Source: Cyclobacterium sp. SYSU L10401
GTDB taxonomy: Bacteria > Bacteroidota > Bacteroidia > Cytophagales > Cyclobacteriaceae
Length of the DNA: 64,000 nt
Direction of reading: 5' to 3'
Assembly: GCF_010993705.1 (NCBI RefSeq)
Contig: NZ_WOFO01000001.1
Coordinates: forward strand, 958,132-1,022,131
The notes beneath the pieces were generated by a model, which worked only from the letters and a program-made list of their open reading frames with translations, was not told the origin of the DNA and searched no databases. Position 1 is the stretch's first letter, and every line of letters starts with the position of its first letter. This document shows, piece after piece, positions 9,146 through 18,220 of this stretch. The position numbers were made by a program, and so were the translations under genes.

Positions 9146-9282
9146 AGGGCTTTTATGATTTTATTTATAACTTTACCCTGTTAAATCCATTGGATGTTTG
9201 AGTGGAATCAAATATTGCGAAAGGACAGCGCTAAAGGTTCCTGATTTCATCATTTTTGTGGTGCTTAAAACAAATAACGTTT

Positions 9283-9290
9283 TACATTTG
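9283..9290 (+). promoter_or_regulatory. -7 box upstream of dnaN (TACATTTG)
   Basis: A perfect TAnnTTTG match 23 bases before the dnaN ATG. A TTTG at 9255-9258 lies 24 bases upstream and may act as the -33 element, though the gap is slightly long. Confidence 0.55.
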
Positions 9291-9313
9291 ACCTACTTAA
9301 AAAGCTTATACAT

Positions 9314-10438
9314 ATGAAATTTATTGTTTCTTCTTCATCACTTCTGAAGCACCTGTCATCCATCAACGGAGTAGTGACAACCAACCCGGTGGTGCCGATT
9401 TTGGAAAATTTTCTTTTCGAAATTAAAGATAGCAAACTGACCGTTACTGCTTCAGATTTACAGACTTCTATGATGACTGAAATAGAAGTAGAGGCTAAAG
9501 AAGATGGAAATATTGCGGTTCCTGCCAGGATCCTGATTGAAACCTTAAAAAATCTACCTGAGCAACCGGTTACTTTCAGCATTGACAAGGAGACTTACAG
9601 CGTTGAGATCAGCTCAGATAACGGTCGGTACAAATTGGCCGGTGAAAATGCCACGGACTTTCCCCGAATTCCCGGTGTGACCAATGCCTCCTCCGTTGAA
9701 ATGTCTACGGAGATTTTGAGCAATGCCATTGCCAATACCATTTTTGCTACCAGCAATGATGAACTCAGACCGGCCATGACAGGAGTTTATATCAACCTGA
9801 GCGAAACCAATACCACTTTCGTGGCTACCGATGGCCACCGTTTGATACGCTACAGGAGGGTGGATATTGCTTCCCCTGAAGCGGCCAGTATCATTGTGCC
9901 CAGGAAAGCCCTGAATTTATTGAAGACAACCCTTCCTTCAGACAATGTGCCCGTAACGGTGGAATTTAACAGTAGCAATGCTTATTTTAAATTCAACCAT
10001 ATCAAAATGATCTGTAGGTTGATTGATGAGCGTTTTCCGGATTACGAAAATGTCATCCCGCAGGATAACAACAATGACATGACCATCAACAGACAGGAAT
10101 TTTTGGGCTCCCTCAGGAGGATAGCCATTTATGCCAACAAGACCACCCACCAGGTCAGGTTGAAACTCACTGGGAGTGAACTTCAGGTATCGGCAGAAGA
10201 TCTGGATTTTTCTAATGAAGCCAATGAAAGACTTTCCTGCGAGCATGAGGGTGAGGATATTGAAATTGGCTTCAATGCCAAATTTCTGGTAGAGATGCTC
10301 AATAACATTTCTGCCAAAGAAGTTACGCTTAAATTTAGTGCCCCCAATAGGGCTGGCTTGATTTTACCATCGGATATGAGCGAGAATGAAGACATACTGA
10401 TGCTGGTCATGCCCGTCATGCTGAGCAATTATGTATAA
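9314..10438 (+). CDS. dnaN: DNA polymerase III sliding clamp (beta subunit)
   Basis: A 374-residue protein, the normal length. It starts MKFIVSSSSLLKHLSSINGV, has the central ATDGHRLIRYRR motif of beta clamps (about residues 176-187) and ends with a short hydrophobic tail LMLVMPVML. Two such chains form the ring that holds the replicase on DNA. It has its own promoter box and an intrinsic terminator, so it is a single-gene unit. It is not next to dnaA here, unlike in many bacteria, which fits the scattered replication genes of Bacteroidota. Confidence 0.97.
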   Translation: MKFIVSSSSLLKHLSSINGVVTTNPVVPILENFLFEIKDSKLTVTASDLQTSMMTEIEVEAKEDGNIAVPARILIETLKNLPEQPVTFSIDKETYSVEISSDNGRYKLAGENATDFPRIPGVTNASSVEMSTEILSNAIANTIFATSNDELRPAMTGVYINLSETNTTFVATDGHRLIRYRRVDIASPEAASIIVPRKALNLLKTTLPSDNVPVTVEFNSSNAYFKFNHIKMICRLIDERFPDYENVIPQDNNNDMTINRQEFLGSLRRIAIYANKTTHQVRLKLTGSELQVSAEDLDFSNEANERLSCEHEGEDIEIGFNAKFLVEMLNNISAKEVTLKFSAPNRAGLILPSDMSENEDILMLVMPVMLSNYV

Positions 10439-10452
10439 TCAAAAAATAAAGT

Positions 10453-10502
10453 AGGGGCAGGAAAAGTCCGGTTTTCCCGGGTTTTTCTGCCCCTGTTTTT
10501 TG
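10453..10502 (+). terminator. intrinsic terminator of dnaN
   Basis: AGGGGCAG at 10453-10460 pairs with CTGCCCCT at 10487-10494, with further A-T and CCGG pairing inside, followed by a T-run at 10496-10501. It would end dnaN transcription and may also serve the convergent lipoprotein gene. Confidence 0.75.
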
Positions 10503-10539
10503 TTGCCTGGTAAGAAGGCCCAGCCCTATTCCAACATTT

Positions 10540-11199
10540 TTACTTTTTCACCACTTCGATATTGGTAAACCAAATGATCTTGTCTCCATTTTCCAACCGG
10601 TGGTCCTGAGCAATTTTGATCCCTCCAAAATCGGCTACGTTTTCCCAGGTGAAGGCCCTGCCTTCAGGTCCATCTCCTCTTCGGAACACCCATTCTTTGA
10701 TCATGTGGTTTTCGTCTATGTATATGTCATAGGCGTCACCGGGAGTATACCCGTCAGAATCATTGTAGCGGACAATGATTTTAGTGGTCATGTCACCATT
10801 TATGGGGGAACGTTGATTTTCAACGATTTCAGGTTCATAACCATTATCCCAGGCCAGTTGGAAGGGAAACAATAACCAGTATTTGTCATTGATGAATTTC
10901 TGGTCCACGCTTTCTACTTCAGCAGACTTATTGGCAATTAAATAGGTAGCAGTGGTATCCGGACCCGAATAGGAAACTTCCCCCTTTTCCAGATCCCAGG
11001 CCCAGTCCCTTACCAATACAGTAGCGCTGTCTCTTCGGACATTCCAGGTATAGGCTATGGATTTGACTTCATCTATTTGATCAAAGCCATAGGCTTTGGC
11101 CACTTTCATCGGAAGGCTTTCCGTTGATTCTTCGGTTTTCGGAGCACAGGACCCCAATAAAATCAAGAAACAGCATAAGAAAACGGTTGAATTTTTCAT
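10540..11199 (-). CDS. DUF6503-like lipoprotein
   Basis: A 219-residue exported protein. The signal peptide ends LLGSC, with the lipidated Cys at residue 18. The body is a predicted beta-rich fold with many Trp and Tyr residues (YTWNVRRDSATVLVRDWAWD, IKEWVFRRGDG), like the DUF6503 family of Bacteroidota lipoproteins and distantly like LolA-type lipid-binding halves of beta-barrels. The exact function is unknown. It stands alone, 73 bases from dprA, on the same strand. Confidence 0.75.
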   Translation of the reverse strand: MKNSTVFLCCFLILLGSCAPKTEESTESLPMKVAKAYGFDQIDEVKSIAYTWNVRRDSATVLVRDWAWDLEKGEVSYSGPDTTATYLIANKSAEVESVDQKFINDKYWLLFPFQLAWDNGYEPEIVENQRSPINGDMTTKIIVRYNDSDGYTPGDAYDIYIDENHMIKEWVFRRGDGPEGRAFTWENVADFGGIKIAQDHRLENGDKIIWFTNIEVVKK

Positions 11200-11272
11200 G
11201 TTAATCGTGTTTAGTGGTAGTGGTCAAGTTAATCAATTATCTCTATTATAATGGGTTATTGTCGAAAATATC

Positions 11273-12394
11273 TTACCTGGGCCGGGTCCATTGGTACTTT
11301 TTTCCGGGGATGGCTTTGACAAAGCCTAAAAATTCCAGATTCAGCAATTTAATTGCCAGCTGGGGAATGGGAATATTCAGATCCCTGCTCAACCAATCAA
11401 TTTCTGCAGCTGTTTTTTCATACAAGCGTTCCAGGATTTTCAATTCCAAAGGGTCCAGATCTGAGGTGTCAGGAAGCGCTGGTGCAGAAGCACCGATTTC
11501 CTTGTCCCAGGAAAGAGATTCCACAATTTCTCCCGGCCCCATGTATATGCCTGCCTTCATGCTTCTGATAAGGTTATTGCATCCTTCACTGTATGGGGAT
11601 TGCAGGTTTCCCGGAACAGCAAAAACCTCCCTGTTGTAACTATAGGCAATTTCCGCAGTAATCAATGCGCCACCTTTTTGGGCAGCCTCTACTACGATAA
11701 GGGCATCGGATAAACCCGCAATAATGCGGTTTCTTTGCGGGAAATTGCTTGGGTTCATGGCAGCTCCCATCTTAAATTCACTTAAAAGGCCGCCGTTTTC
11801 CTTCATCTGTTCTGCCGTTTTTTTGTGAGCTGCCGGGTAAATGGTGTTTACGTCAGAGCCCAGCACAGCAATGGTTGGGAGCTGGTTTGAAATGGCCGCC
11901 CGATGGGCTTCAACATCGATCCCATAAGCCAGGCCACTGATGATGGTAGGCTGGAACCTGGCCAGTTCCTCCGTGATTTTTTGTGTAATGCTTCTACCAT
12001 AAGTGGTGGCATTTCGCGTGCCGACGATGCCTATGGTTCTTTTTGGATTAAGGTTAAGGTTTCCTTTTGAGAAAAGGAATGGAGGCGCATCAGGTATGAC
12101 CTTCAATCGGTCAGGATAATTTTCATCCAGGTAGCAGTGAATTCCAATTCCCTGTTTGTCTGCGGTTTCAATTAAATCAGAAGCCTCTTTTAGATAGTTG
12201 TCCTTCCCTTTCCTGTAGGCCAACAGCTTAGGTCCTATGCCCGGGATTTTCATGGCTTTTCCATGGGATAAATGGAAAAATCCTTCGGCAGAGCCACAAT
12301 AATTGATAATCGTTTTGAATATAGCCGGTCCTAAGTTAGGAAAAAGACTAAGGGCTACGTGGTACAATAACTTATTTTTCTCCGTGGTTACCAT
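11273..12394 (-). CDS. dprA: DNA-processing protein DprA
   Basis: A 373-residue protein. An N-terminal helical segment with a helix-hairpin-helix (IPGIGPKLLAYR) is followed by the Rossmann-like core: GIVGTRNATTYG, IISGLAYGIDVEAHRAA and AVLGSDVNTIYP are DprA hallmarks. A C-terminal winged-helix (DLDPLELKILERLYEK) completes the family architecture. DprA loads RecA onto incoming single-stranded DNA during transformation and also acts in other recombination. The start overlaps the 3' end of the MerR-type gene by 23 bases. Confidence 0.95.
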   Translation of the reverse strand: MVTTEKNKLLYHVALSLFPNLGPAIFKTIINYCGSAEGFFHLSHGKAMKIPGIGPKLLAYRKGKDNYLKEASDLIETADKQGIGIHCYLDENYPDRLKVIPDAPPFLFSKGNLNLNPKRTIGIVGTRNATTYGRSITQKITEELARFQPTIISGLAYGIDVEAHRAAISNQLPTIAVLGSDVNTIYPAAHKKTAEQMKENGGLLSEFKMGAAMNPSNFPQRNRIIAGLSDALIVVEAAQKGGALITAEIAYSYNREVFAVPGNLQSPYSEGCNNLIRSMKAGIYMGPGEIVESLSWDKEIGASAPALPDTSDLDPLELKILERLYEKTAAEIDWLSRDLNIPIPQLAIKLLNLEFLGFVKAIPGKKYQWTRPR

Positions 12395-12728
12395 CCAGAT
12401 TTTCCCTGATTTCTGTCAAAAAGCTTCTGATTTCATGTAACCTTTGAATCATAGAGGCTGTATCCTGGATCTTATGCAGGTCCTTTTTGATGATTTCCTG
12501 GGCGCCGGCAAGGGTGTAACCCTTCTCCTTTACCAGGTGGAAGATCAACTGGATTTTGTCCAGGTCATCCCTGGTAAACCTGCGGTTTCCTTTTTTGTCT
12601 TTCTTGGGTTTGATGATATCAAATTCACCCTCCCAATACCGAATCAATGAAGTAGCTACTTTAAATTTGTCGGCAACCTCACCGATAGAATAATATTTCT
12701 TTTCTATTTCTTTTTCTCTGTATGGCAA
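12372..12728 (-). CDS. MerR-family transcriptional regulator
   Basis: A 118-residue protein with an N-terminal MerR winged helix-turn-helix: YYSIGEVADKFKVATSLIRYWE, then GNRRFTRDDLDKIQLI. A helical dimerisation segment follows. There is no cysteine-rich or drug-binding C-terminal domain, so it is one of the short MerR proteins common in Bacteroidota. A TAnnTTTG box lies 21 bases upstream on the minus strand. It is transcribed into dprA, and the overlap implies joint expression. Confidence 0.92.
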   Translation of the reverse strand: MPYREKEIEKKYYSIGEVADKFKVATSLIRYWEGEFDIIKPKKDKKGNRRFTRDDLDKIQLIFHLVKEKGYTLAGAQEIIKKDLHKIQDTASMIQRLHEIRSFLTEIRENLDGNHGEK

Positions 12729-12749
12729 TGGATTGGTCTTTTATTTAAT

Positions 12750-12757
12750 CAAAAATA
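12750..12757 (-). promoter_or_regulatory. -7 box upstream of the MerR gene
   Basis: CAAAAATA on the + strand reads TATTTTTG on the minus strand, a perfect TAnnTTTG. It lies 21 bases before the MerR start codon. No TTG -33 element is seen in the AT-rich stretch behind it. Confidence 0.45.
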
Positions 12758-12830
12758 AAAAAATAATCTGTTAAATGTAATAACTGATCCTTTAATAAAT
12801 TGATTGAAAGGCTGGGTTTTAACCAGAACT

Positions 12831-12872
12831 AAAAAAACCTTCTCTCCACCTGGGAGAGAAGGTTTTTTGTAA
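12831..12872 (-). terminator. intrinsic terminator after the M23 peptidase gene
   Basis: AAAAAACCTTCTCTCC and GGGAGAGAAGGTTTTTT form a nearly perfect stem with a 4-base loop, with T-runs in both directions. On the minus strand it lies 19 bases past the M23 peptidase stop and insulates that gene from the MerR-dprA unit. Confidence 0.85.
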
Positions 12873-12891
12873 GAGATACGCTAAATCCTTC

Positions 12892-13869
12892 TTAAGACAA
12901 AGATTGGTTTTCTCTGGAGGCAAGCTCAAGTATTTTATCAAACTCACTTGGTTCCAGATCTTTAAAGAAATAGTTAACCGGATTTACATATTTATTATCT
13001 TTGATCACTTCATAATGCACATGTGGAGCGGTAGAGGAACCGGTATTTCCTACGGTTCCGATCTTGTCACCTCTTTTAATCTTATTTCCCACTTTTACAT
13101 TGAAATCATTCATGTGTGCGTACCTGGTGCTAAAACCAAAACCATGGTCGATGACAATGGATTTGCCGTAGCCTCCAAATTCGGTCCGAACTTGTTTGAC
13201 CACGCCATCACCCGTAGAATAGATGGGCGTTCCTTTGGGAGCGGAAAAATCAACTCCGGTGTGCATTTTTCTCACTTTTAAGATGGGGTGCAAGCGCATG
13301 CCATAACCTGATGCCAACCTGTTTAATTCTTCATTATGGATGGGTTGTATGGCAGGGATAGAAGCCCAATACTCCTCCTTGTTCATAGCCGTCTCTGACA
13401 ATTCATTGTAGGACTCCCATTGAATAAAGAGCTGCCGTTTGAGGGTTTCTACCTTACTGGAAACTGAAATGATCATTTTTTCCTGGTTAAGTCCCTTTTC
13501 TTTGATCTCGCGGAACCGGTCTGAACCCCCAAAACCTGCTTTTCTCACAGAGTTGGGGATGGGCTCGGATTCGAAAATCACCCGATATAAATTATCATCC
13601 CTTTCCTGAAGGTCTGCCATCATGGTATTCAATTGCCCAACTTCCTGCTCCAATAATTCGTAATATAGTTTCAACTCCCGGTTTTCTTTCTTCAGCATCA
13701 ATTCCTTGGGGCTGTCAAAATAATAATGGAATACCAGGAGAATCCCTACTGCCAGAATGGAGGACAAGGATAAGAAACCTAAAACGTTAAGGGTTACATC
13801 CCACTTACTCCTGACATATCTTTCATATTTGCAGGTTTTGGGATCGTAATAATATTTTATTCTACTCAT
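12892..13869 (-). CDS. membrane-anchored M23 (LytM-type) peptidase
   Basis: A 325-residue protein. A short basic cytoplasmic N-terminus is followed by one membrane helix (about residues 25-50), a coiled-coil-like stretch (about 55-160) and a C-terminal M23 domain. The zinc ligands are visible as H203-x3-D207 (MHTGVDFS) and H283-x-H285 (PHVHYE). M23 enzymes cut peptide cross-links in peptidoglycan, so it is probably a periplasmic cell-wall hydrolase. It is divergent from alaS, and a full Bacteroidota-type promoter lies about 100 bases upstream. Confidence 0.93.
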   Translation of the reverse strand: MSRIKYYYDPKTCKYERYVRSKWDVTLNVLGFLSLSSILAVGILLVFHYYFDSPKELMLKKENRELKLYYELLEQEVGQLNTMMADLQERDDNLYRVIFESEPIPNSVRKAGFGGSDRFREIKEKGLNQEKMIISVSSKVETLKRQLFIQWESYNELSETAMNKEEYWASIPAIQPIHNEELNRLASGYGMRLHPILKVRKMHTGVDFSAPKGTPIYSTGDGVVKQVRTEFGGYGKSIVIDHGFGFSTRYAHMNDFNVKVGNKIKRGDKIGTVGNTGSSTAPHVHYEVIKDNKYVNPVNYFFKDLEPSEFDKILELASRENQSLS

Positions 13870-13894
13870 TTAACAAATAGTACGTTAAAACTTT

Positions 13895-13902
13895 TAATTT
13901 TG
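13895..13902 (+). promoter_or_regulatory. -7 box likely driving alaS (TAATTTTG)
   Basis: A perfect TAnnTTTG on the + strand, 121 bases before the alaS start, which would give a leader of about 115 bases. No TTG -33 element is clear. It points towards the M23 promoter at 13967-13998, so the two predicted transcripts would overlap. Confidence 0.35.
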
Positions 13903-13966
13903 TATTCTGAAAAAACCCGGGTGATCAATTTACTTCCTGAGAATCATTCAATTGGGTGTTTGGGTA

Positions 13967-13998
13967 CAAAGATAATCCAAAAATATCAAAGATTCCAA
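13967..13998 (-). promoter_or_regulatory. Bacteroidota-type promoter of the M23 gene
   Basis: On the minus strand: TTG (13996-13998), then 21 bases, then TATCTTTG (13974-13967). Both elements and their spacing fit the TTG-N17-23-TAnnTTTG pattern. It would give the M23 transcript a leader of roughly 90 bases. Confidence 0.6.
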
Positions 13999-14023
13999 CT
14001 AATCAAGTTTAAGCTAAATAAAC

Positions 14024-16660
14024 ATGAATTCCAAACAAATAAGAAGCCATTTTATTGAATTTTTTCAATCTAAACAGCATCAGTTTGTTCCATCCTCCCC
14101 AATCGTAGTTAAGAATGACCCCACATTGATGTTTACCAATGCCGGTATGAATCAATTTAAGGATTTTTTCCTGGGAAACGAGACTCCGGATAATCTACGA
14201 GTTACTAACAGTCAAAAGTGCCTTAGGGTTTCGGGAAAACACAATGATTTGGAAGAAGTTGGGGTAGACACCTATCACCACACCATGTTTGAGATGCTAG
14301 GGAACTGGTCCTTTGGTGACTATTTCAAGAAAGAGGCGATACATTGGGCCTGGGAATTACTTACTGAAGTGTATCAGTTACCCACAGAGCGCATGTATGT
14401 AACCGTATTTGGAGGGGATTCCGAAGATGGATTGGATGAAGACAAGGAAGCCTATTCCATTTGGGAAACTTTGGTGGACAAGGAAAAGATTTTGTATGGT
14501 TCCAAAAAGGACAATTTTTGGGAGATGGGTGAAACCGGCCCCTGCGGACCTTGTTCCGAAATACACATCGATATGAGGGCGCAGGAAGAAATTGACAGGT
14601 TGCCAGGTAAAGAATTGGTGAATGCCGATCACCCGCAGGTGATTGAAATATGGAATTTGGTTTTTATCCAATTCAATAGATTTTCGGATAAGGGGTTAAA
14701 AGCATTGCCTGCCAGGCATGTGGATACCGGTATGGGTCTGGAACGGTTGGTAAGGGTGATCCAGGGGAAAACGTCCAATTATGACACCGATCTTTTTGCC
14801 CCCTTTATTAAAAAGATTGAAGCCCTTTCGGGATTTACCTATGGGCATTCAGAAAAGACAGACATTGCCTTTAGGGTGGTAGTGGATCATATCCGGGCGA
14901 TATCCTTTACCATCGCAGACGGTCAGTTGCCTTCCAATAATAAAGCAGGCTATGTAATCAGGAGAATTCTTCGCAGGGCAGTAAGGTATGGCTACACGTT
15001 TTTGGAGCTAAAAACTCCTTTCCTGTATCAGTTGGTGCCGATCCTGGCCGAAAAATTCGGAGAATTTTTCCCTGAGGTAAAAGGGCAGGCGGATTTTATC
15101 GGTAAAGTAATTTATGAGGAAGAAATGGCTTTTCTCAGAACCCTGGATAAAGGATTGAAAAACCTGGAAAGTATACAGGAATCTCTGAAAGCCAGAAATG
15201 AGCAGGTGATTCCTGGTGATGTGGTGTTTGAACTATATGATACCTACGGCTTTCCACTTGACCTGACTTCCCTTATTGCCAGGGAGAATGGCCTTTTTGT
15301 AGATGAAAAGGGCTTTGAGGCTTCCATGAAGGTGCAAAAAGCACGCTCCCGATCGGCGGCAGCATTAGAAACAGGAGACTGGGTGACAGTAAATGAGGAG
15401 GACAGTTCCGTTTTTGTAGGATATGATGTGTTGAGTACCCAATCAAAAATCATAAAATACAGAAAAATAAAAGATAAAAAGGCAAGCAGCTTTCAATTGG
15501 TATTAAAGGAAACGCCCTTTTATGCAGAAAGTGGCGGGCAGGTAGGTGATACCGGCACCCTGTCCAATGGGAACGAAACGATTCGGGTGCTAGACACAAA
15601 AAAAGAAAATGACCTCACCATACACAGGGTAGATAAATTGCCGGAAATCACCACCGGCGAGTTTTTTTGCCAGGTAGATGCGAAAAAAAGAAAATGGATC
15701 AAAAACAATCATTCGGCCACCCATTTACTTCAGTCCGCCTTGAAGCAGGTTTTGGGTGAGCATGTGCAGCAGAAGGGATCGCTGGTCAATGAAAAATTAC
15801 TCAGGTTTGACTTTTCCCATTTTGCCAAAATGACCGTGGAAGAGATGGACCAGGTCGCCTGCCTGGTCAATGAAAAAATCCGCGAAAATATTCCTTTAGA
15901 TGAAAGGCGGAATGTACCGATAGCCGAAGCCAAAGCCATGGGGGCTACGGCCCTGTTTGGGGAAAAATACGGAGATCATGTACGGGTAATCACTTTTGAC
16001 CCTTCCTTCTCTATTGAACTTTGTGGGGGGACACATGTGCAGGCAACGGGCGAAATCGGTTACTTTAAAATCGTCTCTGAAACATCTATCGCAGCCGGTG
16101 TACGCAGGATTGAGGCAGTAACTGGATATCATGCAGAAGAATACGTCAATCGCCACTTTCAATTGGTTCAGGATATTCAGGAAGTGTTGAAAAATCCTAA
16201 AGATTTGGTAAGTTCCATTGAGCATTTGATCGAGGAGCGTTCCACCTTACGGAAGGAAATAGAGGGCTTGCAATTAAAGGAGACCGAACAAATCAAGGAA
16301 AGCCTGAAAAATCAGGCAAAATCCTTGAACGGTTACCAATTGATCCTTGGTTTGATTAAATTGCCTCATGCAGAGTCACTGAAAAAATTGTCCTTTGAAT
16401 TGAAAAACGAAATGGAAAGCCTGGTGGCTGTCTTGGCAGCAGATATTGGGGGAAAACCCCAGGTTGCGGTGGTGATCAGTGATTTGCTTGTAAAGGAAAG
16501 GGGATTAAATGCAGGGCAAATGGTTAAAGAGCTGGCTAAGGAAATAAAAGGAGGGGGCGGCGGCCAACCCTTTTTTGCTACAGCAGGAGGTAAGGATTCT
16601 TCCGGATTACCTGAGGTACTAATAAAAGCTGAGGCCATTCTTCAGCTGTCTACTAAATAA
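14024..16660 (+). CDS. alaS: alanyl-tRNA synthetase
   Basis: An 878-residue protein of normal length. It starts with the class II catalytic region (RSHFIEFF, PTLMFTNAGMNQFKDFFLG), with GPCGPCSEIHID for substrate binding. The editing domain carries HSATHLL (the HxxxH zinc motif) near residue 568 and CGGTH near residue 668. The C-terminal DHHA1/C-Ala part contains the glycine-rich GGGGGQPFFATAGG. It charges tRNA-Ala and clears mischarged Ser and Gly. Divergent from the M23 gene and followed by gatB after 73 bases. Confidence 0.98.
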   Translation: MNSKQIRSHFIEFFQSKQHQFVPSSPIVVKNDPTLMFTNAGMNQFKDFFLGNETPDNLRVTNSQKCLRVSGKHNDLEEVGVDTYHHTMFEMLGNWSFGDYFKKEAIHWAWELLTEVYQLPTERMYVTVFGGDSEDGLDEDKEAYSIWETLVDKEKILYGSKKDNFWEMGETGPCGPCSEIHIDMRAQEEIDRLPGKELVNADHPQVIEIWNLVFIQFNRFSDKGLKALPARHVDTGMGLERLVRVIQGKTSNYDTDLFAPFIKKIEALSGFTYGHSEKTDIAFRVVVDHIRAISFTIADGQLPSNNKAGYVIRRILRRAVRYGYTFLELKTPFLYQLVPILAEKFGEFFPEVKGQADFIGKVIYEEEMAFLRTLDKGLKNLESIQESLKARNEQVIPGDVVFELYDTYGFPLDLTSLIARENGLFVDEKGFEASMKVQKARSRSAAALETGDWVTVNEEDSSVFVGYDVLSTQSKIIKYRKIKDKKASSFQLVLKETPFYAESGGQVGDTGTLSNGNETIRVLDTKKENDLTIHRVDKLPEITTGEFFCQVDAKKRKWIKNNHSATHLLQSALKQVLGEHVQQKGSLVNEKLLRFDFSHFAKMTVEEMDQVACLVNEKIRENIPLDERRNVPIAEAKAMGATALFGEKYGDHVRVITFDPSFSIELCGGTHVQATGEIGYFKIVSETSIAAGVRRIEAVTGYHAEEYVNRHFQLVQDIQEVLKNPKDLVSSIEHLIEERSTLRKEIEGLQLKETEQIKESLKNQAKSLNGYQLILGLIKLPHAESLKKLSFELKNEMESLVAVLAADIGGKPQVAVVISDLLVKERGLNAGQMVKELAKEIKGGGGGQPFFATAGGKDSSGLPEVLIKAEAILQLSTK

Positions 16661-16733
16661 TTTTGCAGCATCCAGATTTGGTTTTAGGGTAAATCTCTGC
16701 CAATTTTGGAACGATTAATGTAATGAGTAAAAG

Positions 16734-18218
16734 ATGATTGAAGAGAAGTCTGTTTCCCAGGTGGAAGAAGCAACCAAAAAGAAATACGAGTTGGTTATTG
16801 GACTGGAAGTCCATGCACAATTGCTCACCAAAAGCAAAATGTATACTTCTGATTCCACTGCTTTTGGCAACATGCCGAACACCAATATTTCGGTGATTAC
16901 ACTGGGACATCCTGGTACCTTGCCAAAAGTCAACAAAAGGGCAGTAGAATATGCCATTAAAATGGGATTGGCCTGTAATTCTTCCATCACGAGGAGGAAT
17001 GTTTTTGCCAGGAAAAATTATTTTTATCCAGATCTACCGAAAGGCTACCAGCTGACCCAGGATAAAAACCCCATTTGTGTGGGAGGGCATGTACCCATTG
17101 TACTGTCCAGCGGTGAAAAGAAAAACATTGCGCTTACACGTATTCACATGGAAGAAGATGCCGGTAAGTCAATCCACCTGGCAGGTGAAGTGGATACGCT
17201 GGTTGATTTTAACCGGGCAGGTGTCCCTTTGATTGAGATCGTTACCGAACCGGATATGCGGTCCTCAGAAGAAGCCTACAATGTACTGACAGAGATCAAG
17301 AAGATGGTCAAATACCTGGGTATTTGTGATGGCAACATGGAGGAGGGATCCCTTAGGTGTGATGCCAATGTTTCGGTCCGGCTATGGGGAGATGAGGTAC
17401 TGGGCAAAAAAGTAGAGGTGAAAAACATGAATTCTTTCCGGAATGTAGCCAGAGCCATTGAGCACGAATACGAAAGGCAGGTTCATCTTTTGGAAAAGGG
17501 AAAGGAAATTGTGTCTGAGACCAGGACATTTGACGCCACTAGCGGAAATACAGGCAGTATGCGTACCAAGGAAGACCTGAATGACTACCGGTATTTTCCG
17601 GAACCGGATTTAAGCCCTGTAGTGATTTCAGAAGAGTGGCTGAACTCCATCAGAGAGGAAATGCCCATATTGCCAAGGGAGTTATTTGCGAAATTTGTAA
17701 ACAATTACGGCTTGCCGGAATATGATGCGGGAGTTTTAACTGACCAGAAGGAAATCGCTTTGTGGTTTGAGACCTTGTGCCACCATACAGAAAACTATAA
17801 AAGTGCCTCCAATTGGTTGATGGGACCGGTTAAGTCCTATTTGAATGACCTCACCCTGGGAATTGAAGATTTCCCCATTGTGCCCAAGCAAATGGCTGCC
17901 TTGATAGCCCTGATTGATGCCGGAAAGGTAAGTTATACGGTGGCTTCGCAGAAAATTTATCCTCGAATGCTCCAACATCCCGAGCAATCTCCATTGGAAA
18001 TTGCCCAGGAGATGAATTTGATTCAGGAGAGTGATGAAGGAACGATCAGGCCGGTTATCGAGGCGGTTTTGGCCGAAAATGAAGTAAAGGTTCAAGAGTA
18101 TAAATCAGGAAAAAAAGGACTTATGGGAATGTTTATGGGAGAAGTAATGAAAAAATCAAAAGGTAAAGCTGATCCCAAGGTTGCCAGTAAAATTTTATCA
18201 GAATTATTGAATCAGTAA
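16734..18218 (+). CDS. gatB: Asp-tRNA(Asn)/Glu-tRNA(Gln) amidotransferase subunit B
   Basis: A 494-residue protein of usual length. It shows YELVIGLEVHAQL, the LGHPGTLPKVN and FARKNYFYPDLPKGYQ segments, ALTRIHMEEDAGKS and the C-terminal YqeY-like helical tail (ANEVKVQEYKSGKKGLMGMFMGEVMKKSKGKADP). GatB phosphorylates and transamidates misacylated Glu-tRNA(Gln) with ammonia from GatA. gatA and gatC are not in the window. An ATG at 16723 runs into a stop at once, so 16734 is the start. The next gene begins 2 bases after the stop. Confidence 0.98.
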   Translation: MIEEKSVSQVEEATKKKYELVIGLEVHAQLLTKSKMYTSDSTAFGNMPNTNISVITLGHPGTLPKVNKRAVEYAIKMGLACNSSITRRNVFARKNYFYPDLPKGYQLTQDKNPICVGGHVPIVLSSGEKKNIALTRIHMEEDAGKSIHLAGEVDTLVDFNRAGVPLIEIVTEPDMRSSEEAYNVLTEIKKMVKYLGICDGNMEEGSLRCDANVSVRLWGDEVLGKKVEVKNMNSFRNVARAIEHEYERQVHLLEKGKEIVSETRTFDATSGNTGSMRTKEDLNDYRYFPEPDLSPVVISEEWLNSIREEMPILPRELFAKFVNNYGLPEYDAGVLTDQKEIALWFETLCHHTENYKSASNWLMGPVKSYLNDLTLGIEDFPIVPKQMAALIALIDAGKVSYTVASQKIYPRMLQHPEQSPLEIAQEMNLIQESDEGTIRPVIEAVLAENEVKVQEYKSGKKGLMGMFMGEVMKKSKGKADPKVASKILSELLNQ

Positions 18219-18220
18219 AT

